Positions 43,759 through 55,825 of a stretch of DNA of 64,000 bases are shown here, piece by piece. The translations under genes were made by a program, and so were the position numbers. The notes below the pieces were generated by a model. It had not been told where the DNA came from. It saw only the letters and a list, made by a program, of their open reading frames with translations, and ran no database searches. Positions within the stretch are counted from its first letter, which is position 1, and each line of letters opens with the position of its first letter. Location of the stretch: contig QANZ01035596.1 of the NCBI GenBank assembly GCA_003254925.1, positions 62,001-126,000 on the forward strand, given 5' to 3'. The DNA comes from Chamaecrista fasciculata. Its lineage: Eukaryota > Streptophyta > Magnoliopsida > Fabales > Fabaceae.

Positions 43759-44105
43759 TGTTAGAGTTTTAGTTTTTCTGTTGTTCAGTTAGGCAGTTAT
43801 TTCTGTTTCATTATTACATTTGCTGTTTAATATAGCTTATGTAATTTTCTGTTAGTTAGTCAGTTAGTTAGTTAGTTATGCAAAGGTATGAGTTATAAAT
43901 ACCTTGCATTATGCCCTCTAGGCATATTCAGTTTTTTGTACTATTCAGTTTTAAAAGGTGGAATAAAAGTGCCAGAATTATTCCCCTCATTCTCTCTCTC
44001 TCTTTTCCCTCATTTCTCTTTCTCTGAATATTTTCTTTTCTGTGTTCTTATCCAAGAACCTGAGCTAATCTGGTTCTAGTGATTTTTGTGGCTGAATACC
44101 TTACA
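43759..44105 (+). mobile_element. Probable solo LTR downstream of the At4g22030-like gene
   Basis: This 347 bp stretch starts TGTTAGAG and ends ...CCTTACA. It has a TTATAAATACC promoter-like motif and a pyrimidine-rich leader with CTCTCTCTC. The pattern is that of a plant Gypsy or Copia solo LTR. A matching 5 bp duplication was not found, so the ends may be slightly off or the flanks diverged. It is a fossil with no coding part. Confidence 0.55.
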
Positions 44106-44769
44106 GATGTATATTTGAATTTTCAAGCTGCGAAATTCAATCAACTTGGGAAACAAGCAAGTGATCATCTATGTTGATTCTATATGGTCAAAATTCTTGA
44201 ACTACAGGGCTAATCCGGTTTTGGTTGTCAAATTTTTTTTTTCATTTGTTCCACAATTAGTCCAAAATATGATTATGTTTAGTTTATGTTGTTATATCTA
44301 ATGTGGACAACTGAGTCTGAAATAGATTTCTCTCATACACATTCTACTAAATAAGTTAGCTTAGAGACAAATAGAAAAATCTGGTAAGGTTTGACTAAGT
44401 AAAAAAGAAAACATTTGTGCTATAAATTTGACTTTCATACTAAAACTAATCCATACATTCCTATATAATATGGTGGATTTGGCCGGAAAACTCTCCTAAT
44501 TGATTCACATTCATTATTTGAATTGTGGTTTGATATATTTACTTTACGAATGTACTATTGTTTACTTAATCTGTTTTAAGTCTTTGGCCTTCGGGTCATT
44601 GACTAAGGAAAAAGAGACGTTCATTAAATATTCAACTCCGATAACGTTGGTGACAGGGTGTGTATTTTGTACATACTATTCAACAAAAATCAACTTTAGT
44701 TTGACCATATATATAAAAATGTATGTTCAAAGACTCAAGTACGTATACGCGGTAAATTTATTTGATTAT

Positions 44770-45286
44770 GAGAAAATCTATTTTTTGTCCCTTAATTGTT
44801 ACGGAGTCAACAATTTAGTCTTTAAATTATAGGAAAATATGAATCAGTCACTAAATTTTACACCATCGTCAACCTTTTGGTCCCGGAGTTGTTTGAAAAT
44901 ACAAATCAATCCCTAAAATTTACATCACTGTCAACCTTTTGATTCTTGAATTATAGAAAAATACGAATGAATCCCTGAATTTTACACCACAGTCAACCTT
45001 TTGGTTCCTGAGCTGTTAACCATTGTGGATCTTTACACCACAGTCAGGGATTAAAAGGTTGACGGTGGTGTAAAATTTAAGAATTGATTCATATTTTCTT
45101 ACAATTCAAGGATCAAAAGGTTGACGATGGTGTAAAATTCAGGGACTAATTCATATTTTCCTACAATTTAGGGACTAAAAAGTTGATGTGGTGTAAAATT
45201 TAGGGATTGGTTTGTATTTTTCTACAATTTAAAGACTAAATTGTTGACTCAGTAACAATTTAAGGACTGAAAAGTAAGTTTTTCTC
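44770..45286. mobile_element. MULE-like element with repeated TTTACACCA motifs
   Basis: Flanks are TTTGATTAT (44761-44769) and TTTAATTAT (45287-45295), one mismatch in 9 bp. The left half carries TTTTACACCATCGTCAACC and similar repeats three to four times; the right half carries their complements (GGTTGACGATGGTGTAAAA). The interior is therefore a palindrome made of short direct repeats. Confidence 0.7.
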
Positions 45287-45499
45287 TTTAATTATATATC
45301 TTCATAAACCAAGTTTGAAGTTTGTTGATATATAAAAGGAATACATAAAAGAATTAAAAATTTTATATTTTAACTGACTAATTAATTTACAGTTTTAATT
45401 GAATCTAAATTGTAATATAAACGGTCTTTTGAACATTGACCCAACTTTTAGGTTATGTAGGGTGAACTGTTTAACCTGTTTCTTTTTCTTTTTCAGTTA

Positions 45500-46740
45500 A
45501 AGACAAATACTCATATTTATCTCATTGTCAAAAGTATGAGGTAAATTATAAATTAGGTTTAAATATTTTAGGACAAAATATTCAAAATATTTAAATTGCA
45601 TAAAAAATAACATTTAGTTTGATTTTCGTTTCAAACAATTGAATATAATTAAGTTTTTTTCGTTTTAAATTTGAATATAGCAAATCTAGCATGTGTTATT
45701 TTTTATGAATACTTTCTTTATTCAACTAAAATTATCAACAAAAAATTGAGTTTTGAAAGTAGGCCGCTCGTTTTACAGTCGAACAAGCAAAGTTAGTCAT
45801 ATCTATCTCGTTTTAAGTTTGAATCTGACAAATTCTTAATGAGACTTTTTTTTTGCCTAGTTGAAACGGTTAACAAATGAGATTAAAACGAGCTCAAAAG
45901 TTGGTTATAGTCTCAAAACACTTTTGAACCCAATTTGATCTCATTTGTTAACGTTCCTAATTAGACAAAACAAGAACCCGTTAAGAGTAATTCGTATCTT
46001 TGAATTCGTTGCATTTAAACTTGAAACGAGATATAAGACCAACTTTATTTGTTTGACCATAAAATAAATGGTCCACTCTTGATGATCTCATTTTCTTACA
46101 ACTTCAACTGAATACAGAACATACTTGTTAGAAGCAACATGTAACTCTAGACTTGTTATATTCGACTTGTCATCACGTGTTTTGAGTTGTGACCAATATT
46201 TTATTTGTTTTATCTTAGTTCTACATGTTTCCATACATTTTTATTTTTAGTCTTAAATTCACTTTTGGAGCATCATTTGAACTTGTTTGTCAATAATCCC
46301 AAATAAATAAAGAAAAATTTCTAAAAAATAACACATAATTCCGAATTTGACCCATTTGAATTTGAAACTAAGAGATATAAACCATCTTTACTTATTTAAT
46401 CATGAAACAAATTATCTAATTTTGATATCTGATTTGACTTACGTTGCTAAATTATTAATCTAGTTAAAATTTTATAAAACAAATTATGAGGGCTAAATTG
46501 AAAAAAAAAATAATAAAAAAGAGTAAATTTTAAAAAAATGAATATATGAATAATGGAATAGAGTTTTGGTCGTATAAGAAATTATTAAAAATAACAATTA
46601 CAAGTTCTAAAAAATGATAATTGATTTTACAATTCACTTGAATTCGGGTCTAAACTCTAAATCTAATATCAAAATTCAAAAATAAAAAAGTATAATATTG
46701 TACTATCCTAGAGGCGAATCTTGTTGAGTTCGAGGAGTTA
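45500..46740. repeat. Degenerate relatives of the TTCAAATTGGTCC element family
   Basis: Phrases such as AGTTAGTCATATCTATCTCG, GAACAAGCAAAGTTAGTCAT and its complement near 46040 match the interiors of the elements at 46840 and 57465. I could not define ends. No gene was recognised in 45296-46839. Confidence 0.4.
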
Positions 46741-46839
46741 GAAGAAAAGAGAGTTGGCTTACCTGCCTTGGCTGCTCGCGTCGGCGCGTTGGGATTCGGG
46801 ACCATCCGATTTGAGAACAATTTTCAATAATAAATAATA

Positions 46840-47375
46840 GGTTGAAGGTTCATTTTGGTCCTAAATATATGCCTTAATCTTTATTTTGGTCAACTATGTT
46901 TTAAAATGTTCAAATTAGTCCAAATGTTGTCAAAATGTTTCATTTTGGTCCAAACTAATGAATATGGCTCGTTTCAAGTTCAAACATGACGACTTTAGAG
47001 CTACGTATTGTTCTCAAAGAGTACTTTCTCTATCTAATTGGGGCCGTCAACAAACGAGGTTAAATTGATCCTAAAAGTAGACTGCTCGTTTCATGGTCAA
47101 ACAAACAAAGTTGATCATATCTCTCTCGTTTCAAATTCGAACGAGACGGATTCAGAGTTACAGTTTCTCTTAACAAGCCCTTCGAACTTGAGATGAGAAA
47201 GCAGAGAAATATGACCAAATTCAATAATATGAAACCAAAATGAAACATTCTACAAACATTTAGGACCAAAATGAATCATTTTGTCAACATTTATGACCAA
47301 TTTGAACATTTTGAAACATAATGAACCAAAATGAACATTAGGGCATATACTTAGGACCAAAATGACCCTTTTACC
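46840..47375. mobile_element. MULE-like element, CATTTTGGTCC family
   Basis: The ends GGTTGAAGGTTCATTTTGG and the complement ...GACCCTTTTACC are inverted. Flanks TAAATAATA (46831-46839) and TAAATATAA (47376-47384) agree in 7 of 9 bases. The interior phrase CATATCTCTCTCGTTTCAAA is shared with the copies at 33002 and 57465. Confidence 0.6.
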
Positions 47376-47434
47376 TAAATATAAAACCATATGCTTCCAA
47401 CACTTATTTCTGTTATTTGTCGAAATTATTTTAA

Positions 47435-48716
47435 GGCCAAAGTCTTATTTTGGTTCCTCAGTTATGCTCAAAGTTCTAAATTGGTCCCTCAGTTATTTTT
47501 CGTTCCATATTGGTCCCTCAGTTTTCCAAAACTTGGCACATTTGGTCCCTCAAACGTTTTTTATCCATTTTTTCGTTAAAAAAAGGGAAAAATAAACTTT
47601 CATCCCCAAAAGTTTGATTTTCTTATGTTAAAGTCCTTTTCTTTTTACAATAGGATCAAAATGTAAGTTAATGAAATAAATTAAGACTTTAACTGAAGTT
47701 GCCCAAAAACACAAATTCTTCATCTTCCTCCCACGTCTGTCTCTCTCCCAAGACTTCACTGATAACTCATCTCTCTCTCCAAAACTTCGCCATTGATGCC
47801 TCCTTCAAAATCTGTTAATAGCACAACCCATCATCACCATCATCACGGAGCTCCGAAATTAAGCCCGGTATGAAAGGATTACAGATCACCGGCCGAATTG
47901 TTGCGATTCTTCTCCAGTTTCGGATATGCCTAAATCGTCGGAATCGCCGGCGACGGTGGGATATTATGGTCGGAGCCACCGTAGGAATGCATCGGAGGTG
48001 GTGGATACGGTGGCTTCGATGCGAAGCTTGGAGTATGGGTTGAAGAAGAGCAGATCGATGGCGTTTGCTTCGAGAAACGAAGTGAGTGTGAGTTGGAGAA
48101 GGAAGAAGAAGGGGTTTTGGTCTAAGATTCTTAAATTACGAAAAAAGGGCACACACAATGTATTGACTTCTCTTCGTAGTATCCCTCATTCTCTACGGCT
48201 ACTTCTCAACATCGAAACTGAAAAAAGAGGGGAAAATCAACAACTGGTCAAATCGATTCTGGAAACCGAGAAAATCATGTATTCATACCGGGCTTAATTT
48301 CGGAGCTCCATGATGATGGTGATGATTGGTAGTGCTATTAGCAGATTTTGAAGGAGGCATCAATGGCGAAGTCTTGGAGAGAGAGATGAGTTACCGGTGA
48401 AGTCTTGGAGAGAGAGAGACAGACGTGGGAGGAAGAGGAAGAACTTGTACTTTTGGGCAAATTCTTAATTTATTTCTTTTACTTACGCCTTGATCCTATT
48501 GTAAAAAGAAAAGGACCTTAATATAAGAAAATAAAATTTTTGGGGATGAAAGTTTATTTTTCCCTTTTTTTTTAACAGAAAAATGGATAGAAAACGTTTG
48601 AGGGACCAACTGTGCCAAGTTTTGGAAAACTGAGGGACTAATATGGAACGAAAAATAACTGAGGGACCAATTTGAAACTTTGAGCATAACTGAGGGATCA
48701 AAATAGGACTTTAGCC
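47435..48716. mobile_element. Pack-MULE with about 430 bp arms, perfect 9 bp TSD
   Basis: It starts GGCCAAAGTCTTATTTTGG and ends with the complement of GGCTAAAGTCCTATTTTG. The perfect duplication TTATTTTAA flanks it (47426-47434 and 48717-48725). The arms extend inward to about 47871 and 48284; their inner parts (CATCATCACCATCATCACGG, GGAGCTCCGAAATTAAGCCC) look host-derived. The unique centre holds an open frame. The right end lies 262 bp before the start codon of the 2-oxoglutarate dehydrogenase E2 gene, so the element abuts that gene's promoter. Confidence 0.85.
47926..48297 (+). CDS. Open frame in Pack-MULE, probably captured gene fragment
   Basis: The frame codes 123 residues. The first 76 are basic and look protein-like (SHRRNASEVVDTVASM, SLEYGLKKSRSMAFAS, RRKKKGFWSKILKLRKKG). 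From there on the sequence is less gene-like and finally enters the right arm (...MYSYRA). The first part has higher GC and balanced codons compared with the flanks, as expected for captured exon sequence. I do not recognise the parent gene and cannot tell whether it is expressed. Confidence 0.4.
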   Translation: MPKSSESPATVGYYGRSHRRNASEVVDTVASMRSLEYGLKKSRSMAFASRNEVSVSWRRKKKGFWSKILKLRKKGTHNVLTSLRSIPHSLRLLLNIETEKRGENQQLVKSILETEKIMYSYRA

Positions 48717-48978
48717 TTATTTTAATATAGATTTGGGAGACCATTCCGGACTATTCGTTTTCTACTTCATTCTCCTCAAAACTCACCTTTGCCTTCCTCA
48801 CTTCTCTTCTTTCCTCCTCTGCGTCCATCCGGTCTGATAACAACCATTTTGTCTCGTTTGGTTTGGTTTTCGCGCTACTAGAATTTAATTTAATTTTGTT
48901 CATTGAGCATTGAGACTCGCAATTGCTGCTTTTCTGATATGTATAGTTGTTCACTTATTCTCTGATAGGAAGGGTATT
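48717..48978 (+). promoter_or_regulatory. Promoter/leader of the 2-oxoglutarate dehydrogenase E2 gene
   Basis: A CT-rich stretch (about 48765-48825, with repeated CTTCC and CTCC) is typical of plant 5' leaders. No strong TATA box is visible. Only 262 bp separate the Pack-MULE from the start codon, so some upstream control may lie inside the element. Confidence 0.4.
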
Positions 48979-51900
48979 ATGTGGGTAATCATCAGGAGGA
49001 AAGTAGCAACTCGTGTCTCCTCTGCGGCGGTAAATAAACTTCTTGATATTAGTGTTGTTGTCTCTTGCTTTTACTGTATACGAAAAATTTGTTTCTGGAA
49101 TTACCCTTTTTGTTTGGTGGGAGTGATCAGGTTTTGAAGCAGGCGGTGCAGGGGAACCAAGCTCCATGTTCACGGCGTTATGCTACCACAGCAAAAGAGG
49201 TAGCTATGAATCTCCATACAACTTGTGATGAATCTTGAATTTGCTGGATTTTTCTTGTAACTGTTAACCTTATATCACTCAGAGTTAGTAAAACATCTAT
49301 TACAAACTTGTTGGGACTCAGACCACTGTGTATCTTGTTTTCTTACTAAACGGTAATTGTATTAAACTCATGCAAAAGCTGTGAGTGTTATAGAGCCTGC
49401 TTTCTAATGTTCTTATATGTTGAACTTCACAGCGATCACTACTTCTTGGAAGAGGATCATATACTGTAAGCAGTATTGACAACCAAGGATGTCTGGGTAA
49501 TTTGCACTTATCTGTCAAGATGGATTTTTTATGTTGTCCTGCAGCTTTAGCCCATGTCTGTTATTTATATATATGACTTATATGAAGCTTAAACTTGATG
49601 ACAGGGTCTCTCAATAATTCCAAATGTATCAGGTCCGTGACATCTGTCTGCTCGGAAACAATTTCGAAATGAACATAGATTTGTATTTCTTACTCTTCTA
49701 ATTTCCAACATTAAAGCATCTTTCTGAGTTAATTTAACCCTTAACTTGTTTCTCTATATTTATTGCTACAGAGGCTTTATAACATTTCAAGCAGCTTCTC
49801 CTATGTCTCTTTGGAGTAGGTTCTATTCTTCTGAAAATGGTATGTTATACTTACTTTCCAAAGATGAATTTTTTTTTAACTACTGAATAAGTTAAAACAC
49901 TTGGACATTTTTGTTGTTATGGTTGTTTTTCAGGAGATCTAACTGATGCTGTTGTGCCCTTTATGGGGGAATCCATTACTGATGGCACTCTTGCTAAGTT
50001 TTTAAAAAGTATGTTGTCTTTAAGACTTTTTTCAAAACTGGCCAAAAACGGAAATTAGTAAATAAACATTTGCCTTTGTGCATATGCGCTAAACTTCTCT
50101 GGTGATTATGGTTTCATATGAGAGCAGAGCCTGGTGATCGTGTAGAAGTTGATGAGCCAATTGCCCAAATTGAAACTGACAAGGTAGCCTGGAAAGTGAT
50201 TTTTATACTTTTTCCTTAGGGAAAAATGTGCTCTCTGTCATTTCTGACCATGAAGTTCTTCCTAATTTCATTTTGTATGACACAAGTAGGTGACTATTGA
50301 TGTGAACAGTCCAGAGTCTGGCATAATACAGAAGGTACCAATCCTATGGATTATATAAGGGCTATAAAATTTGATGTGTTAAATACTTTATCGCTTCCAT
50401 TGATACAGGCATGGTTCTCACTTTCTTATTGTTTTCTTGAACATATGTCTAGCTTGTTGCAAGAGAAGGTGATGTTGTTCAGCCAGGTCATAAGGTAGCT
50501 GTAATTTCAAAATCTGGTGAAGGTGTCAAGCATGCTGCTTCTTCTGAAAAAGAACCCACCAAGGCAACCCCTGAGCCATCTCAAGTAGAGAAGCAAAAGG
50601 TGGCTGAAGAAAGTCCAAAGGTCCCACCTTCTCCTCCTAAGGAAAAGCCCAAAGCTTCATATGAAGCGGCACAGCTCTCTAAGTCCTCAGTCAAAGAACC
50701 TCAACTGCCCCCCAAGGAAAGGGAAAGAAGAGTGAGTTTTATCATCTTACCTTTGTTCTAATAAAGTTCTTCATCAACTATCCAACATATGTCACAATCT
50801 TTTTTTTTGCCTTCTCCAAATTATAATAACTCAGGTTCCTATGACAAGACTCAGGAAACGTGTGGCAACACGTTTGAAAGATGCTCAGAACACTTTTGCT
50901 ATGCTAACAACATTTAATGAAGTTGATATGTAAGTTCTGTGTCCATACACCATATCATTAATTTTATATTTACATTTTAAGTACTTAGCTACTTGTATTT
51001 TCTGCTTGAACTGCAATAGTCAGTACGTTTAGATGTAGAATTTGTCAGTTTGTGTTGTTTGCAAAGTTTTCTGTATGTTACAGGAGACTGGCCTGGTTTA
51101 AACTTCAATTGATCATTTCTCCATGCTATATATTTTTAGGACTAACTTAATGAAACTACGAGCTGATTACAAGGATGTTTTTGTTGAGAAGCATGGTGTG
51201 AAGTTAGGACTTATGTCTGGATTTGTAAAGGTAGCAGTTGTGATGTGCTGTGCAGTTTGTTATGCTTCAATCATGCTTAGTTAATTATTATTTCATGCCA
51301 TTTCAGGCTGCTGTAAGTGCACTCCAGCATCAGCCTATTGTCAATGGTGTCATTGATGGAGATGATATCATTTATAGAGATTATATTGACATTAGTATTG
51401 CAGTTGGCACATCAAAGGTGTGTATTTTTTAAAGTATATAGTTATTGTTAATAAGGAGTTCATATATCTTACAATACAATCGCATGAGATTTCATTCAAT
51501 GTTTTAAGGGGATAAATTATAGCTTATTTGGGTATTATTATTAACACTTCAAAAGACAAAGTCGACAACGGACAACCTGTCGTGTTTCAGATTGCATCTT
51601 GGCCCTTGATTTAGTGCGAGATATGGAAATCAATATGGCTATTATTGATACTGGTGCGCTTTGTTAGGGCATGCAAATATTATTTTAAATTGTAAATTTA
51701 TAAAACATAAAAAAATTTTACATATAGAATTATTTTTTATGGTCATAAAATTTATTAAATGTCTACATGAGTGAGTAGGGGAAAATGGTGGAAGGTAGTG
51801 AAAATTATATGAGAGGTTACATAAGGGTGGGAGAAATAGGAAGTTATTTGTTAAAAATTATTTTAATAGTAATTTATTCAAATAAATATATCAAATTATA

Positions 51901-52896
51901 TATTATTGATATTGTAAATTGTTCTAGGAGGCTGACTTTCCAAAAGTTCCAAAGTCATATATAATAGTAAGTATAGATCGAACAATATCTATATTAATCT
52001 TTTTATCGGAATTGGTAAGTGAACTCCTTTTATTGTTATAAAAGCTAAAGCTTTCTCATTTATCATTAGATTTTCAATTTCATTATTTAGCATTTAGCAA
52101 TAACCTCCATAGGTTCAATGCCTAGAGTTCTGTTAAAAATCAATTTGGTTGAATGATTTTTTTTTTCTTTTGGCCGTTGTCTGTTTCAAGATAGTGAGTG
52201 AGTCCACCCTTCCTTTCTTGTATTTCTTTTTCTACTAGTGTCTTCCATTTATAGCTTCTGTGCATTATAAATATGGTTCACTTATGTGGGAGTTCATTTC
52301 AAGGGTCTTGTTGTTCCGGTTTTACGCAATGCTACTCAAATGAATTTTGCGGAGATTGAGAAAGAAATCAACACCCTTGCAAAAAAGGCTAATGATGGTA
52401 CTATATCTATTGATGAAATGGCTGGAGGTACATTCACCATATCAAATGGCGGCGTTTATGGAAGTCTATTAAGTACTCCAATTATCAATCCCCCTCAGGT
52501 ATGTTGCGTAGATCATTCTTCCATTGTCATAACAGAGGTCAATTTCAGTGATCACATAAATGAGTCTTTCAAGTGATTAAAAATTAAGCCAACCACAGTA
52601 CTGGATTCATGTTCCTTGTTCATATACAATGATGTCTTTATTTATCTGGAAGAAAGCTGATGTGTTTTCATATGAATATCTATATTTTTGTTTAATTTTG
52701 GCAGTCAGCAATCCTCGGCATGCACTCAATAGTGAATCGTCCCATGGTAGTTGGTGGTGAAATTGTTGCAAGGCCAATGATGTACATTGCTCTAACATAT
52801 GATCATCGACTAATTGATGGTAGAGAGGCTGTCTATTTCTTGCGTCGTATCAAAGATGTTGTCGAGGATCCCCGGAGGCTGCTGCTTGACGTATGA
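48979..52896 (+). CDS. Dihydrolipoamide succinyltransferase, E2 of 2-oxoglutarate dehydrogenase (mitochondrial)
   Basis: Fourteen exons (48979-49029, 49131-49199, 49433-49496, 49605-49632, 49772-49839, 49934-50008, 50128-50183, 50290-50334, 50453-50731, 50835-50929, 51140-51230, 51307-51417, 52304-52498, 52705-52896) give 472 residues, the normal plant length. The N-terminus is basic and serine-rich without acidic residues ([15 protein letters not shown]), fitting a mitochondrial presequence. The lipoyl domain (about 95-170) carries ETDKV with the lipoylated Lys137. A proline/lysine-rich linker follows (about 185-240), with no evident peripheral subunit-binding domain, as is usual for eukaryotic E2o. 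The acyltransferase domain ends with DHRLIDGRE, containing catalytic His443 and Asp447. The enzyme transfers succinyl from E1-bound lipoate to CoA in the TCA cycle. Intron 12 is the longest (886 bp) and may hold unrecognised insertions. Confidence 0.95.
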
Positions 52897-53679
52897 AGTT
52901 GTTTGAAACAAGTTTTCATGTGTGCCGTCGATACAAGTTTTTGCTGGTGACCTGCCATAATTGACAGGGCATGTGAGAGGCCTCAAACTAGGTTAATTGT
53001 TTTGGTTCATTGGAAAGTTTTCTGGCTCCAGGCTCATCCTTACCGACTTGCTGCTTGGTTTATCTCCTGGTTTAATTTATTTCCACTGACGCTCTTTTGG
53101 GAAGATAAGAATAAGAGAGTTATTTCAAATATAGTGAACTTTCAATGGAGAAGGTCTAGCACACATCAATATCATTCATATGCAGAATTTTATTTGGCAG
53201 CAGTGTTCTTCACTTGCCTTGTTAATTACGCTTGAATTAGCCTTTTTACGAAACTTAGGCTTGGAGATACAATCCCATTACTAGTCATATTCTTGTGAAC
53301 AATGAATTGGAATAGAATTGCCCACAAGTAGTGCCATAAAATGGTTTACCACTAAATCACAAGTTGGTGAACTTAAAGCAAGAATCCAAGATGAAATTTG
53401 TGGGTCATTATTTAGAGGTTTTGCCCGTCATATCACATGTCTGAGACAATTCCAAGATGACAAATTGATTTCAATTGCCATAACCAAAATATGCAAAAAA
53501 AAAAAAAAAGTGCCATAATTTCATCAAAAAATAAATGTGCCATAAGACGTTATGTGAGTAGGACAAGGGCATTAATTTGGTTACAACACAACATCATGAT
53601 TATGTTTAAAATCGTCACATCAAGGAGAGTGACCAGACAAATGTTTCAAAGCTGAAACAACACCAAGCAAATCAGTCAA
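52897..53679. other. Space between convergent E2 and T-protein genes
   Basis: Both genes end here, so it should hold their 3' untranslated regions. I see no other gene. There is a 14-base A run near 53496. Confidence 0.5.
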
Positions 53680-55823
53680 TCAAGGCTTGTAGTATTTTGT
53701 TGGTACAAATGGCATTTTGGTGACGACTCCTTCATTCGATTTTCCTCTAATGATAATCTTCACTTTGGTGCCTGCCTTATGTAGCCCAGATTTCACATAT
53801 CCCATGGCTATATTCTTCTTAAGGCAAGGGCTGAATCCTCCACTGGTCACTTCCCCAATTTCGTTCCCTTGTTCATCTTCAATTTTACTATGGCCTCTAG
53901 GAGGTGGTCCGGATGAGAAGAAACCGACGCGTCGAATCGAAGGACCATCTGCGAGCTGTTTCAGTATAACCTCAGCTCCAAGAAACCCACCTTCTGCTCT
54001 TCTTCTCTTCCCTATGGCCCATGTAAGTCCTGCTTCTATAGGTGTTATGTGTTGTTCCAAGTCATTCCCATATAAGCACAATCCAGCTTCAAGCCTTAAA
54101 CTATCTCTAGCACCCAATCCTGTCAATCTTATCTTCCCCTCTGATTTCTCAAGGATTGCCTTGGCAAGATCCACTGCATGCTCTGAAGGAACAGAAATCT
54201 CAAATCCATCCTCCCCAGTGTAACTGAAAATCTCAGTCAAAACTTGAGTTATATGATGCTTAGTACTGTACTATACTAGAGATTATGCCCTCTGGGAAAA
54301 AAAGACAAGATTTTGAGTCTGTTTTGTCTAAAATAGACCCTCTCTATTTCTTAAAGAAATTGACAATGTAAATTTTGGAGGAAAAAGGACAATTAAAAGA
54401 AATAATAAGAAAAATAAACACTGACACCCACCTCAATAATAGGTCCATAACCCTTGTGTTTTTTTCTCTCTCCAAAACCTATATTGCCCATTTCCTAAGG
54501 AATAGAGGACCCAGATCCTCTATTTTGCCTAACTATTTAATTAACAAAAAGTGGCCTAGACCTTATTTGTTTTAGTTTTTATGTATTTGGCTGATATGAA
54601 ACTAGTTTTGAATGATAGCAGAAAACTTATTTCTTTTATTGTTGCTGTGGATTTTGAGAAACTGAAACTAAATTTAAAAAAAATAATGAAAATAAGCAGA
54701 TATTGAACCGCACACTTAATTTGCTCAAAACAATGAAAAAGAGTAGTTTTTGTTTTTCAACTTTATTGAGGTAGTTGGAGGAATTTCTAATGGAACATAC
54801 CCTGTCCTTGTGAGAAAGCAATGTGAGCCATTGATATCCAACACACGAAACTCGCCAAAGTACAACTTGCTCAGATCATCTTTTGTCAGGTGTTGAAGAA
54901 CAGGGGCAGCAAGAGGACCCTGAATCAGAGACATTGAGAAACCTTCAAGAATTGTTGCTGTCAACAGCATTTATAACCAAAACAGCTCTCAATTTACTTA
55001 TGCCAAATTTGAAATGACTACTAAAATCAATTAAACAAGTGAATACCAATCATCTAATGACTGCACTACACATAGAAACTACCACCTGTATTCTTTAGGG
55101 ATCAATGTTCCATCACTTTACTTAGAAGATAATTACTGTTATATGACTGCATGTCTTTAAAAGCCAAGCAGCAGAAGTTAGGAATATACATAACAATGGA
55201 AACACCCGGTAAAAATTGTATATGTTGTAAGTAGATGCCAATGTATACAGAGAGTAATGAAAGACCTGGAGAGCAAGAAGCGATCTCTCATCATGGATAT
55301 GCCATGATACATCACCACCTTTGGCCTTGAATGCCTTCATATGGTGCTCAATATGAGCCAGATCTTTATCCCTACACCCAGCATTGACAACCAAGTATAT
55401 GTGATCGTCCTTAACCTTGGTAATCACCGAATCATCGATAGCTCCACCTTTTTCATTTGTAAAGACAGTCAGTGTTCCGGTCCCGGGGGCAAGCCCTGCA
55501 ACATCAGCAATCACAAGCTTCTCAAGGAATGGGACAGTGTCCTTCCCCTTGAGGCTTAGCCCACACATATGGGCGACATCAAATAGGCCACCATGTTCCC
55601 TACAGTTGAGGGTTGAATCCATGATTGAATCCTTGTACTGAATGGGCATGCTCCATCCAGCAAATGGCACCATCTTACCACCATGAGCAACATGGAAGTC
55701 ATAGAGAGCTGTCTTTTTTAGCTCAGCTTCTGAGGCGAAATATCGACGAGCCACACCCTTCTTATCACTGTTGGCGAGTCGGCGGGTGATTGATTGCCCA
55801 AGTTGCCACAAGCTCCCCCTCAT
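53680..55823 (-). CDS. GDCST: Aminomethyltransferase, T-protein of the glycine cleavage system (mitochondrial)
   Basis: Three exons, 55823-55266, 54919-54801 and 54223-53680, join in frame to give 406 residues, the usual plant T-protein size. A presequence of about 30 residues ([18 protein letters not shown]) is basic and precedes [16 protein letters not shown]. Conserved blocks include [75 protein letters not shown] and [17 protein letters not shown]. The enzyme takes the aminomethyl group from the lipoyl arm of H-protein, releases ammonia and forms methylene-tetrahydrofolate, a core step of photorespiration in leaf mitochondria. All key blocks are intact. The ATG at 55823 lies three bases after a likely leader-intron acceptor. 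Confidence 0.97.
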
Positions 55824-55825
55824 TT

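Noticed and set aside
47435-48716. CRISPR-like or phage-like array, given the spaced inverted motifs
   Set aside because: The sequence is eukaryotic; the structure is two inverted arms with a 9 bp target duplication, which a Mutator-like element explains.
53717-54223. 168-codon plus-strand open frame
   Set aside because: Shadow of T-protein exon 3 on the other strand.
49160-55823. An operon-like metabolic cluster of lipoate enzymes
   Set aside because: The two genes are convergent, each with its own promoter region, and no further pathway genes are present; adjacency alone is not evidence of a cluster.
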